Shown here piece by piece: positions 35,561 through 44,869 of a stretch of 64,000 nucleotides of DNA. Made by a program: the position numbers and the translations under genes. Below the pieces are notes generated by a model, which searched no databases, was not told the origin of the DNA, and saw only the letters and a program-made list of their open reading frames with translations. Origin of the DNA: Symsagittifera roscoffensis (taxonomy: Eukaryota > Xenacoelomorpha > Acoela > Convolutidae); the NCBI RefSeq assembly GCF_963678635.1, contig NC_087062.1, forward strand, positions 66,637,415 through 66,701,414, in the 5' to 3' direction. Numbering within the stretch: the stretch's first letter is position 1; every line of letters begins with the position of its first letter.

Positions 35561-36000
35561 AAATAGAGGCGAATCGAGGCGAATTGAGGCGAATCGATGA
35601 AAATACTGATGTTACCGGAGACGGTGAGCTGTATATTGCGGAAGGCGATGATCTACCTGGATCCTACGATACTGACGATTTGCACGATGCCATTCAACGT
35701 GATGAACGACGAAAATGAACTGATCATAAACGAGAGGGTGCGTCGCATCAATGGGATAATAGGCGAGATCCAGAGGAGCAGTATTCTGCCGTTGAGGTTG
35801 CTTGATTTTGCTCCTATGATAGAGGATTCCCTACCGGGCGGATGCTCCTCCGATGGCATCTGTTTTGTTCGACCTAAAGGCGTGGGATGGTTGAACAAAG
35901 TCTTCCAGAGGCATATCAACAATCTAGAGTCGGATTTGCTGGAAACTTGGCAGTTTACTTTTGGTCATCCCCAAGACCTCCCTTTTTCTCAGTCTGACCG
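35560..36000 (+). pseudogene. Element 1 SGNH hydrolase remnant (Ser block deleted, His replaced by Cys)
   Basis: The frame 35597-36097 matches the second half of element 2's SGNH domain: 'ILTICTMPFNVMND' (versus 'AVLTACTVPMNARS'), 'ERVRRINGIIGEI' and 'SSDGICFVRPKGVGWLNKVF' (versus 'TTDGIHFDNIEGQAWLNRVF'). The catalytic His of the D-x-x-H block is Cys here (codon 35861-35863). The GDS and GTNN blocks are missing through a deletion near 35560-35610. Inactive. Confidence 0.7.
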
Positions 36001-36675
36001 TTGGAAGACAGGTTGGGAGAAAGAATTGATTTTAGACACGGCTCAGGGAGCAGCAGGAGCAGGAAGCCGAGCTCGACGTCAATGGAGAAGGACATGAGAG
36101 ACTCTTCGACGCCACGAAGCTCAGTGGTGTTGTCAGTCGTAGTGGTGGAACGAGGCAACGAGAACAGACCCTCCGGAGAAGCCCTGGAAGGCACGAGCAA
36201 GGCTAGATACATAGAAAAGGTAAAGGACCTGAACATGAAGGAATTGGCTTGCCGGCGAGAGTTAATGGAAATTCTAGAGCACAAGAGCCAGTATCATGAG
36301 GACCTGAGCAGTCATTATTGCGTAGACTGGCTGAAGAGGCACGAGACGCGTTTTTCTCGAGAAAGGACTTTGGAGACGGTGGACTTGACAGGTGTCCCGA
36401 GGAGATCAATCTTTTGCCCGATCAACTATCGACCACCGAAAGAGCTGGGGAGTCCAGTCATGATTGCGGGACCACCAAAACACCGCACAGTCCTGGCCAG
36501 AATAAGGGTGGCAGTAGCGGCGCATTTGCGAGCGGTGGAGAAACTTCTAGAGCCCAAGCCTCTGGGGCTTCCTGAAACTGCCTACGAGGGCCCAAATTTG
36601 GCGAAAAATTCGAGATACGGAGAGGAGTACTGGCTGCCTATGATCTCTCAGATCCGAGAACCGCTCGATTGGTGA
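36001..36675 (+). pseudogene. Element 1 second region: 'GVDWL' to 'LFWP' module, first part
   Basis: This 224-codon open frame aligns loosely with element 2 at 55640-55250 (shared 'VDWL', a following hydrophobic segment and 'R.I' pieces). It is rich in R, S and E. No known domain is recognised. The 36703-36909 region continues the alignment in another frame. Confidence 0.45.
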
Positions 36676-37060
36676 TCGTCGTGGGTTCGTACTTCGCGGT
36701 AACGTCGGAGAAATTGTTTTGGGCCGGAAACTCTCATATACATATTGAGCGGGCCGAACTGAACCAGATGTTGTCGCTGGTAGTAGCAGTAACGTCGGAG
36801 AGTTCATGCAAGCCGGAATTGCTACTGTTCGAGGGAAAGAATGACCACCTGCACCCAGCTGGACTTCTAGAGCCCTTGAGGAGCGGTGAACCTGCGCCGA
36901 AGAAAATCTGAGAGGTAAAGCAAACGTTGTTCTCCGCTATGAATGAGATACAAGAGTTAGTGGCGGTCAGACTGGGGTCGAAGACGAAGGTGGTGGTCAC
37001 GTCTTCACCAGGTTACGCGAGCATGACGCCTGCCCTTCAACCCGTGTAACGGTACTGTTC
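36664..37060 (+). pseudogene. Element 1 second region: Rossmann/SGNH-like module 2
   Basis: The frame 36669-36911 contains 'IVVGSYFAVTSEKLFWAGNS' and 'ELLLFEGKNDHLHPAGLLEP'. A stop is followed by 'SKTKVVVTSSPGYASM'. Element 2 has the equivalents 'IMIVANSEFVHTSKSLFWPD', 'ITILFAGINDHLHSRGFL' and 'RAVFALSPGYAHLPDG'. The three strands with 'G.ND' and 'S.GY' resemble SGNH blocks I, III and a later strand, but without a clear nucleophile. I infer a degenerate second hydrolase-like fold. Confidence 0.45.
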
Positions 37061-37086
37061 CTAATAGCGGAAGGCAGCGGACTGCG

Positions 37087-37600
37087 TAATCGAGAATTAG
37101 AACCGAAGAACTTGAGACTCTTGAGGTCGGAATTGGCGGCAGCTTGGGCGAACTCATTTTATGCCTTGAGAGGCTTTTACGTGCTTGCGGATATCTTGAC
37201 AGTACTTGATGAAGTGTTTGGAGATCTCAAATCTGACGAGTCAACTCAAGTTCAAGCCAGCGAAAAATGATGATCATTATTTGATCAAACATTTGACAAA
37301 GAGCTTGTGGTTACGGAACATGGAGCTCACAATTGTGAGCTCCACGAGCAGCTCAAAACGACCCGTACATGACCAAATAAATGTGGTGTACGCAGAGAAG
37401 CAACTGGAATCTATGGTCAATTGCCTCATTCAAGAGAGAGGAAGATGCCATTCCTGAAGCCGAGGCTAGAAAGCGTGGGTCACAGGACAAAGGAGTGTGG
37501 GATTTTATGCAGAAGCAGCTCGAGCCAGCAGAAAAGAAGGAATTGATGGTGAGAAAACTTCTTTTTTTGGCGAATGACACGCCAAGGGAGACCTAAAAAC
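37087..37600 (+). pseudogene. Element 1 second region: helical module ('NLRLLRSEL')
   Basis: Broken frames contain 'NLRLLRSELAAAWANS' and 'ALRGFYV', matching 'NLRLLRAELPAVWSDI' and 'ALRGFKD' of element 2 (54714 onward). The frame 37381-37596 ends the module ('VWDFMQKQLEPAEKKELMV'). Probably helical. Function unknown. Confidence 0.5.
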
Positions 37601-37664
37601 GAGAAAAGCGCATGAGATCTTGGGATTCTTGAGTCCGTGCTGGGAGAAAAAGTAACTGGATGGT

Positions 37665-38614
37665 TTGTCCTCCAAGGGGAAGACCATCTTTGATTCAATC
37701 ATCCAGGACTTCTTGAGCATGTCAATCAACCTACTGCTGGCGTTATACCTGGTGTTCTCTATATACTTGTTTAAAATGGGCCCGGTCTTCATGTTCAGTA
37801 GGGGTGGGGAGTTTCTGAGGATCGACGGATACTTGACGCTGAGCCTCTGACGCATGGGAATTTGTCGGTATATCATCATCTGATGAAATATGTGGACCTA
37901 ATTGCCATGAATAGAGCTCACCCAAGTCTTGAGATCTACTACAACAAATGTGCAGCGGGGTTGTAAACGCTACTGATGGAGTATCTTTTGATGCAAAACA
38001 GACACTTGACTGGGGAAGAAACAGGCTCGAAGACTAAAGAACAAGTTATGGAAGTGAATGTAGGTATGATTCTCCTAACGGATCTATGCCTAGCAATGCG
38101 ATCTGATCCTCTAGAAGAAGCGAGAGGGCTGGGAGAAGTGCTGACCTGCGCTTATGGTCCAGCAGTAACCTATGCCTTTCCAGACCCCTTGATTATAGCG
38201 TATCGACCTTCAGTGATACATGTGAGCTTGATCAGCATTCTAGATGGGACGGCACTGAACTGGTGCAAACAAGGGCACTTGAGAGCCCAAATGAGCGAGA
38301 CGGTATTGTTTGGAGAAGTCAAAGATCCCGAATTGATAGTGCTGAACTTTAGTAGCCAGCTGCAGTGTAGGATGAGTGGAAAACGAGAGAATCCGATTGA
38401 GGTTTACCCGAAGTTCTGGAATTTGAACCCTCTGGAGAAACAGGCTGGAGAGATCTTGGAGATACCGACTTGGATGGATGCCTTCGACTTGATAAGAAAG
38501 GAACTAGAGGTAACTCTTGAGCGGAATGTGCTGCCAGCAACTCTCCCGGAATTCCCTACTGTGAGACGGATGACCTTGGGAATGAATAATCTGCTGAAAG
38601 TGCCGTCAGTGTAG
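37665..38614 (+). pseudogene. Element 1 second region: hydrophobic segment plus 'YGPAVT' module
   Basis: The frame 37665-37850 has a strong hydrophobic stretch ('INLLLALYLVFSIYLF') that could span a membrane, then 'GPVFMFSRGGEFLRIDGYLT'. This aligns with 'GPVILLTEGIQNLRLDGLLT' of element 2. The 212-codon frame 37976-38614 carries 'ILLTDLCLAMRSDP', 'YGPAVTYAFPD', 'DGTALNWCKQ' and 'EFPTVRRMTLG', matching element 2 module by module at roughly 45 percent identity by eye. This is the best-preserved module of the region. No known family is recognised. Confidence 0.65.
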
Positions 38615-39950
38615 GTTACAAAGGACGTAGAGCGATAACAAAGAGTAATCGCGCACGGCTGGGATCCTCTGTTTATCGGGTACTCCGCGGCTGGGTTTTT
38701 TTTTTTCATTCCAGTGAGATCAAGATAAATTCCTGGACGAACGCAGCGAGAAAGATGAGAGGGTCAATGCCACCGAGATGTGACGTGCGCGCCGGAAACA
38801 GTACACCATGATGGCCGAGTCATAGTGGAGGAAGGACACTTGGGCCTGAAGGCGGGGTCGAGATGCAGCTCGAGGACGCATCTGGCTCTCTACGGTTTAG
38901 AAGACATGGAATTACAGCATGAGGAACATGGGTTTGATGATACTGGCGCTCTTTGCGTACCCGTCACGGAATACCAAAGAATAAAGTCACACCCTCACCT
39001 CTGTCAATTGACACTCCTGGAGACAAAAAAAAACCTTCCAGTGGAGAATAGATTTGAGGATGCCTTGACGTGAGAGCGTTCGGAAGTGACAGAGGAGAAA
39101 AGATGGAGGAAGCTCTCAATGTTCCCGCAGAAAATATGGACACGGGAACGACCCCAGCTGAAGAGGTGGCAGTCGAAACGTACAGTCCTGGCACCACGCG
39201 AGAACTATTACAGGACCTGAGTGGAGAGGAATGGGCGGACACAGCAACGCCACCTCTGGGATCTCCTCGGAAGAATCTGGAGTTGCAGCTTGGGAGTCAG
39301 CCAGCAGACATGGGCATGGTATTCTTTAGAAGCGAGAGCAAAGAGAAAAACACTTTCGAGGGACACAAAAGGATGTTCATGAGTGCTCTGGATACAGAGG
39401 GATGGCAAAATTTCTTAGCAGAATACAATCAGATAAGGGACTGAAAGTGGGCGTCGAGAAGTTCAAGGAGGAAATAAGGGACATCGTCGTGGAGTTCAGA
39501 GAGCCTATCTTGATGGGGACTGAATTGGACAAAATGGCACGAGAAGAGTTGCTGAGCAAAATGATTCAAACCCAGGAAACGAGGCCGAATACCGCACCTA
39601 GATCCTATAAAAACAGCTCTACTCTAAAAAGAAAAGGTGAAAATTAAATAGTAAAACAGTTAAGACCCAGATGAGTAAAAAAGATAAACCTATTATTAAA
39701 GCTAAAATTTTATTATACCTAAGGCTAAAAATGGGAAAAAGATACTTGAAATGAGTGAACACGGAAGGCAAGTGTCAAGGGAAGAGGCCCATGAAAAGGA
39801 GGCCGCTTTGGTGTTTATGCCCCGACAACCGATTGTGTCTACGCCCCCGAGCAAAGAGTCGAGGTCAGAGAACCATGCGAAATTCGACAGCAGCCATGAC
39901 GTGCATCGTAGCATGATCGAGGTAGAGGAGTACTCGAAGCCCTAAAATCG
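38615..39950 (+). pseudogene. Element 1 second region: acidic/basic module before the C-terminus
   Basis: Frames 38780-39073, 39070-39444, 39402-39647 and 39751-39945 follow in order, with Ser/Glu-rich and Lys-rich sequence ('GSPRKNLELQLGSQ', 'KFKEEIRDIVVEFREPILM'). They correspond in position to element 2's 52955-51615 frames. Similarity is low except for the 'SPR' and basic tail portions. The following 1-kb helical block of element 2 (51608-50900) is missing here. A poly-T run is at about 38696-38706. Confidence 0.4.
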
Positions 39951-40090
39951 AGGAGACTATCAGTATGTCTCTGGCGTCATGGGGACATCAAACAACAACT
40001 TCTTGAGCACAGAAGCCGGAGCAGCTTACATGAATTTTAAGGCTACAGAGTTGCTGGATTCTGGACGGAAAAGATAGTTGAAATCGACAC

Positions 40091-40128
<38 letters not shown>

Positions 40129-40776
40129 GCTTGGGCTTGCTTCTTGAGAATGAACCAGAGACCATCTGTGTGCCACGATCAGAGAAAAGAGTGGAACTGA
40201 GGCTAGGTGGCGAAGACAACTCATTTTTCACAAACCTGGGAGTGGTCTGGAAGCTGTTAAGAACTTCACGGGGCCGACATCCTCAAGCGAGTTTGAATGA
40301 AGAGAGAACAGAGCGGACTGTGTTGTCACCAGAAAAAATGAGGACCGGGGAAACTTTAATGTGATACACAAGCTGATTTTGCTTTATCGTGAAGAGTCCA
40401 AAGACAAAGCGGAAAGTCTAGAGACGAACTGCCGAAGAAAATAGAGCCAGGCACTTGTCTCGAATTGGCAACCAGAGGAGGAGGACAGTCATGCGGAGGA
40501 GGAGCAGTGCTCGGACCCAGAGTAGAAGATTTAAGTGATATTTGGGGAAAAGAACTCTTGAGTCTCGAGTGGGAGAGTTGTAGTGATTTTGAAAAACAAA
40601 GAACGAGTTGCAAAACACTCAATAATTACCCCGCCGAGGACAAAATTGACCCAATCCACACGAAGATGACGGAGTTTGAACACTTGCTCGAAGCATCTGG
40701 AGAAGGCAGTCTCCGGTGTATTAACTTGGCGCATGGAGACTATCCATGTCATTATGTGGCACAGACCGTGTGGTAA
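39950..40776 (+). pseudogene. Element 1 second region: 'YVSGV' and 'LLEASG' modules
   Basis: 'YQYVSGVMG' (about 39960) matches 'YSYVSGVIG' of element 2. 'VPRSEKRVELRLGGEDN' in 40131-40364 matches 'VPKSDKRVEFGLGFSDE'. 'LLEASGEGSLRCINLAHGDY' in 40465-40776 matches 'LLEASGKRNWRSIMLTHDEF'. A (GA)n run at 40093-40124 is inserted between the first two. The modules are unknown but protein-level conserved. Confidence 0.55.
40093..40124 (+). repeat. (GA)n microsatellite
   Basis: About 15 uninterrupted GA dinucleotides lie inside the decayed second coding region of element 1. No matching run occurs at the equivalent place in element 2, so the expansion followed loss of function. Confidence 0.95.
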
Positions 40777-40839
40777 CCAGAGAAGAGCAACTTCTGATTG
40801 ATATGAGATGATGAGGAAATTCAGGCGATACCGTTACCA

Positions 40840-41400
40840 GATCACCAACAGAAGGTGACCCTCTTTGTGGTGAGCTCGATGCTGACAAAGCGATGGATCG
40901 AGGAGAACGTGATGAAATACCGAGAGTCGAAAGTACCGACCGTGGAAGCAATTCATGCGATCGATTACAGCAGTAGGATTGAGACCGCTGACGCCGCTGC
41001 TTACACATTGCAATGGATTAACCACAGGTTGGCAAGGTATCAAGTTGTCAAGGTATGAAAAGACAATACTAAAGCGAGGGAATTGGTACTAGAGGAAGAT
41101 CTAGCGGAAAATGTGAGCAGTACCTACATCACTCCTTTGGTTTGAACAGAGAGCCCAGGGTGAAGAAACTATCGAATCATTCCAGAAATTTGCAGAAACA
41201 AAAAGAGTGGATGCGGGCTTACGAGCAACTGAAGGCGTGCGAAGAAATCGTGATTAGATCTGATGATGAAGAAGAATTGACAAGGCAGATCAAGGTGTAG
41301 AGCGCGTCTGGGCCCAGTACCTCGAAGGCAAGGTGAACAAATTAAGTCAGGTGTTCTGGCTGGATTATTGAGGCTTGAGCGGGGAGAAGGTCATGGGGCT
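40840..41400 (+). pseudogene. Element 1 second region: C-terminal module
   Basis: The frame 40855-41058 contains 'VTLFVVSSMLTKRWIEEN', matching 'IVIVGVMMAIRWLEAHER' of element 2 (about 49440-49390). The next bases carry a broken frame with 'QKQKEWMRAYEQLKACEE' and a terminal acidic 'RSDDEEELTRQIKV', similar in character to element 2's acidic end. After about 41300 I see no further homology between the elements, so this is probably the natural end of the region. Confidence 0.5.
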
Positions 41401-42140
41401 TGAGCGTGGACTTAGATGAGATCTGAGGGAACGAAAACGAGATTTTAACCCACAAACTATTGTTAATTAGAATCATATATCTGTTTTATATATCAAAGTT
41501 TTGTATGACAATTTTCTGACTGAGCTGAGCAAAAGGAATTTTAAACGGCCTCTAAAGCTAAAGTCCAAAGTGCAGTTGAACGAAAAAATATAATTGCTAC
41601 TTGGCTTTAGAGTTACAATTTTACATGGCTGTGAACTTTGGTGATGAAGATCAAGTTGAATCTGCTGCATACTTCTGTAAATGACCACTGGCATTGTATC
41701 CTTCTGGAAACACTCACAATTCTGGAAGTCATGATGACGACACGCGATGAGGACATCGATCTTGTGCCAGTCGGTCATACTCTGAAGTTTTATCTTGACG
41801 TATGGGGAAATTTTAGTTTTTGAAAAATTCGATTCGGCCATGTCACCATCAAATTTGTCGCAGCAACTGAAAAAGTAAGTCTAGGAAATCAAAGACTTGA
41901 AATTTATTGGCGCGAAGGTGGACAAAGAGTCATTCTGGAGACAGAATGCTGTTCGCAATTTGTCTAATGATAACAATCAGTTCCAGCAGAGTTGGCTTTC
42001 ATTACGTTATTTACTTATTTCTAGAGTCGCGTCACTCCTTTAAAACTGAATTAAAATTTATGCGGGTATTTTACACAGTCATTTTGAGATACGTCTGGTT
42101 TTAGGCTGATTGGATAGGTTCAAAGTCCATGAAAAGGTAA
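41400..42140 (+). pseudogene. LINE ORF1 fragment 3' of element 1
   Basis: From about 41780 to 42110 the sequence parallels 23090-23300 plus 23610-23750, including a coded 'QNAVRNLSNDNNQFQQ' string at about 41940-41990. The two copies differ by roughly a third of positions. The 41473-41841 (-) and 41638-41823 (+) frames have no recognisable features. This is a LINE ORF1-like scrap, not an LTR, as far as can be seen. Confidence 0.4.
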
Positions 42141-42142
42141 GG

Positions 42143-42423
42143 TCATACATGAGTTTCTAATCCTGTTTTCATCGGCGTTCGGGTGTTTAAGATATTTAGA
42201 GACTTAGCCTGGCGGCGTTCTTTTTCCCAGAGTGGGGGTGTTTTGATAGTGGCATTTAAGCTGTAACAGGATTTTGTAGTCCCATGTCTTAAGCGAACAG
42301 ATTTGGCTCCGACAGAATAAAGTGCAAAAACACAAGAGGTAGTGTCCCTGACCCTTGAGCCAATGGTTTTAGGGCCTATTTCTCCTGAGCTCATATGTGA
42401 CGCAAGCGGAGGACTGTTAAAAG
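42143..42423 (-). other. Unassigned open minus-strand stretch
   Basis: A 128-codon minus-strand frame (42529-42143) spans this stretch and the left end of the MITE. The part outside the MITE is compositionally protein-like ('MSSGEIGPKTIGSRVRDTTS', 'KTPPLWEKERRQAKS') but I recognise no family. It could be an exon remnant or part of another repeat. Confidence 0.25.
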
Positions 42424-42949
42424 CAAGGAATGCGATATATATCAAAATTTTTATCGATATTCGATACAAATAGTGGTTTTTTCCAAAGCAATTTTCGATA
42501 TAATATCGATATTGATACTTTGACACCATAAAAATGAATTTTCCTTAAAAATGTAAAAGTATTACGACTTTTATTGATTTTTTTTGATACTTTCATGTTT
42601 TAATTTTCTAGTTTGGCTAATGAAAAAAATTTGCAAGTTTTCACAAAAATTTAATATTTTTTTTACGATTGAATTCATTTTTTCTGTGTCAGTGGCAAAA
42701 ATTGTAAGTTTTTACAAAAATATAAAATAATTTGTACAATTGAATGCATCTTTTCTGTGTCGGTGGCAAAATTTGCAAGTTTTCACAAAAATATTATATA
42801 TTTCTTACAATTGAATGCATCTTTTCTGTGTCGGTGACAATTTTGAGCAAAATATCGATATCCGATATTTCAAACCAAATATCGATATATCGATACTGTC
42901 ATGATTTCGATATTCGATATTGACCTACTCCGATATACCCAATTCCCTG
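42424..42949 (+). mobile_element. hAT-like non-autonomous element (MITE), 526 bp
   Basis: The ends form imperfect terminal inverted repeats: CAAGGAATGCGATATAT on the left and the reverse complement of the right end, CAGGGAATTGGGTATAT. The CAGGG-type start is typical of hAT elements. Flanking 8-bp sequences GTTAAAAG (42416-42423) and GTTACAAA (42950-42957) match at 6 of 8 positions, as expected for a diverged hAT target duplication. Subterminal TATCGATA repeats lie near both ends, and an approximately 80-bp motif ('GAATGCATCTTTTCTGTGTC') is tandemly repeated about three times inside. No transposase is encoded. Confidence 0.75.
42650..42845 (+). repeat. Internal tandem repeat of the MITE
   Basis: Two to three copies of an approximately 80-bp unit occur here, each with 'CAATTGAATGCATCTTTTCTGTGTCGGTGGCAAA'-type sequence followed by an A/T-rich 'TTTTCACAAAAATA' part. 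Unit starts are near 42665, 42735 and 42810. Confidence 0.7.
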
Positions 42950-43139
42950 GTTACAAATTTTCTCAATCTGGTTTACTCGAGTCCCACTCATAATATTATT
43001 TATGTTCAATTTATAAAAAATTATTTTATGTATATATATATATAAATTATAATATATACAAATTATATTATATTTTTGTGAAAACTTTGAACATAAATAG
43101 GATATGAAGATAAATCATTATATTATTATTTATGATTTG
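42950..43139. other. AT-rich non-coding stretch
   Basis: Contains a (TA)n-rich run near 43030-43040 and two copies of 'GAACATAAAT'. No gene. Confidence 0.6.
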
Positions 43140-43151
43140 AACATAAATGTA

Positions 43152-43907
43152 TCGCAGGGTAGGGGTGTAACTTGCAATTGGTATCAAAAACCAACAGATA
43201 CAGGGACTATACTGAACTATAGAAGCTCCACCCCAAGGCAGTATAAGCGTAGTGTTATCCAAGGCACTGTAATCAGAGTTTTTAGGAGTACATCTAGCTG
43301 GGAGCAATTTGATAAGGCTATGGAAACTGAAAGGGCGCAATGGCTGACAAATGAAACCCTGAAAATTGGTCCGCAAAGGTGGCTTCAGACGCCTTGTGCA
43401 AAATCATCTAGGGTAAGGGCAAGCCCCTGGATAGTGAGAGGAGTTTGTCACTTCATTCACCAAAGGATGTGAAGCCCATAATGCTGATGGTGCAATATAG
43501 AGGTAAACAAAGCCAATATTTTGCTAGCAGGTTACGAAAATTAACTACACCACAAGAAAATTAGAATCATGTTTATCATCCTTGAAGTCAGCATTTTCTA
43601 ATGACCTCAAGTCAAGCGTGGTTTTTAAACTGTCATGAAGTGGATGTACTTCCACCTATGTCGGACAAACTGTTCTACGCCTGACCACTAGAATTGAGGA
43701 AAACAAGAAAGCAGACTCACCGGTAGGCCTCCACCTTCAGCAATGCCAAGTTGAGGGAAATAGCGCAGATCTTAGTTAGGAAATTATAGATAGGTCAACA
43801 ACAAAACAAAATCGTTAACACTAGAGGCAATATATATCAAGAAAAAGAAACCGGGCTTCAACACGCGCGAAGAGCTTAAGATCAGGGAGTTAACAATGAA
43901 AATTTAG
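43152..43907 (+). pseudogene. Penelope-like RT tail and GIY-YIG endonuclease
   Basis: The open frame to 43472 carries 'WYQKPTDTGTILNY' and 'TSSWEQFDKAMETERAQW', typical of the Penelope RT thumb region ('Y.KPTDT...L...S'). The second part has 'LSSLKSAFSNDLKSSVVFKL', a stop where a Cys is usual (TGA near 43638), then 'CTSTYVGQTVLRLTTRIEE' at 43645-43701 and 'SPVGLHLQQCQ'. This is the GIY-YIG core in the form characteristic of endonuclease-bearing Penelope-like elements. After a frameshift, 'IKKKKPGFNTREELKIREL' ends at TAG 43905-43907. The enzyme would nick target DNA. Confidence 0.85.
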
Positions 43908-44171
43908 TCCCAAAATGTTTTTGGTTTTTTATTTAAAACGTACATGTCTAAATCGAAATTATGACTAAGAAACTTCCAGACAAATTAATTTAATTTTGTT
44001 GAATTAATTTTAGAGGTTAAAAGTATTTTAATCGTAATAGTTGTTTTGAGGTCAACTGTGATTGGTTAATTTTTTAACATGATGGATTAGAATCAAAGTC
44101 TATGTGAATTATTGTAAATAACATTTGTAAATTGATGTTTTATCGTCATTTAGATTAGTTTATCGTAAAAA

Positions 44172-44309
44172 ACCTGACGATGCACATAGTTGCGAAAACG
44201 TTTGAAATTTACTTTTAATAAAACTTTCTTCGTAATTTCAAATTGTAATTGCGTTAAAATTGTATATTCAAACAAACGTTTTCGCACAATTTTGTGCATC
44301 TTCATGTTT
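44172..44309 (+). ncRNA. Inverted pair of Penelope terminal motifs, hammerhead-ribozyme-like
   Basis: At 44174-44197 the sequence CTGACGA, a short stem (GCA/TGC) and GAAA matches the conserved CUGANGA...GAAA core found in Penelope terminal hammerhead ribozymes. The minus-strand copy (44309-44267) has a better stem (GCAC...GTGC) but ATGAAGA instead of CTGANGA. Both continue into 'GCGAAAACGTTTG'. Ribozyme activity is not shown. The match is to the core only. Confidence 0.45.
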
Positions 44310-44589
44310 TAAAAATTCTAAACTATCTTAGTTGGGATGTAGTTGGGATTATTATCATTTTTTATTATGATTATTATGATTATGATTTTTATTAATAATA
44401 GGAGCTCCACGGGAGAGTCCGTGATGGTTCATCGATCCCCTGAGATGATAACAAATTGGTTTATTCTTATTAATTTTCTGCAGTTGCACTGTAAACAATC
44501 ACAATGCATTTTCCAAGTGCAGGTAACACCTTCATCAAAATATACAGTGAAATAATTCCAAAACCATCGAAGAAGGCTTTTCTTGAGAG

Positions 44590-44790
44590 AACCAATATAT
44601 GACTCTCATCGCCCTTTCGGTCACGTTAAACTTTCCTTTTTTCCCTAATTTAGAAATTGCAAGGTTTTTTGCTGGGTGAAAGAGTCGTATTCACAGCGCC
44701 GAAAATTTGTTTGAATATAATTACCTGCGGTAAAAATCCGACATCACAGTCCAGTATTCTTTCAAATTCTGGCCTACTCTGCGGTAAAAC
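44590..44790 (+). repeat. Dispersed 190-bp repeat (fourth copy)
   Basis: Matches 10257-10445, 13917-14107 and about 21155-21350. Shared strings include CCGACATCACAGTCCAGTAT and ATTGCAAGG..TTTTTGCTGGGT (variants). This diverged copy lies outside the 1-23 kb array, so the block is an independent dispersed repeat that was later carried along in the B units. Confidence 0.75.
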
Positions 44791-44869
44791 TGCTTAAAAT
44801 TATTTTAAGCAGCATATTTTAAAATATTTAAGCTTTACTATTTTTTCCATTTTATATTTCTCACAATTT

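Larger units (their letters stand above)
26190..41400 (+). mobile_element. Element 1: giant Ty3/Gypsy-like retroelement with macro and SGNH modules (decayed)
   Basis: Order on the plus strand: gag coiled coil and zinc knuckle (26.2-28.2 kb), protease (28.6-29.4), RT and RNase H (29.6-31.2), acidic linker (31.2-31.9), integrase (31.9-33.1), macro-like segment (33.4-34.07), non-coding gap with purine tract (34.07-34.62), then a second coding region (34.62-41.3). It is a full-order homologue of element 2 on the minus strand, but more decayed: the reading frame changes every few hundred bases and several modules are partly deleted. Gypsy assignment rests on the RT and integrase motifs and the RT-RNase H-integrase order. 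LTRs are not identified. Confidence 0.8.
43140..44310 (+). mobile_element. Penelope-like retroelement fragment
   Basis: A 3' fragment on the plus strand comprising the RT C-terminal region, a GIY-YIG endonuclease and a 3' terminus with a hammerhead-like motif. An inverted partner of that terminal motif lies at 44267-44309. The RT core is missing upstream, where the AT-rich tract begins. Several stops and a frameshift mean it is inactive. Confidence 0.8.

Noticed and set aside
34621-41400. Second coding region as a conventional env gene
   Set aside because: No signal peptide, furin site or C-terminal membrane anchor is visible, and the modules include an SGNH hydrolase and coiled coils.
23090-42110. 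Flanking direct repeats as the LTRs of element 1
   Set aside because: The shared sequence encodes a LINE ORF1-like coiled coil, lacks TG...CA ends, and the D block and minisatellite separate the left copy from gag.
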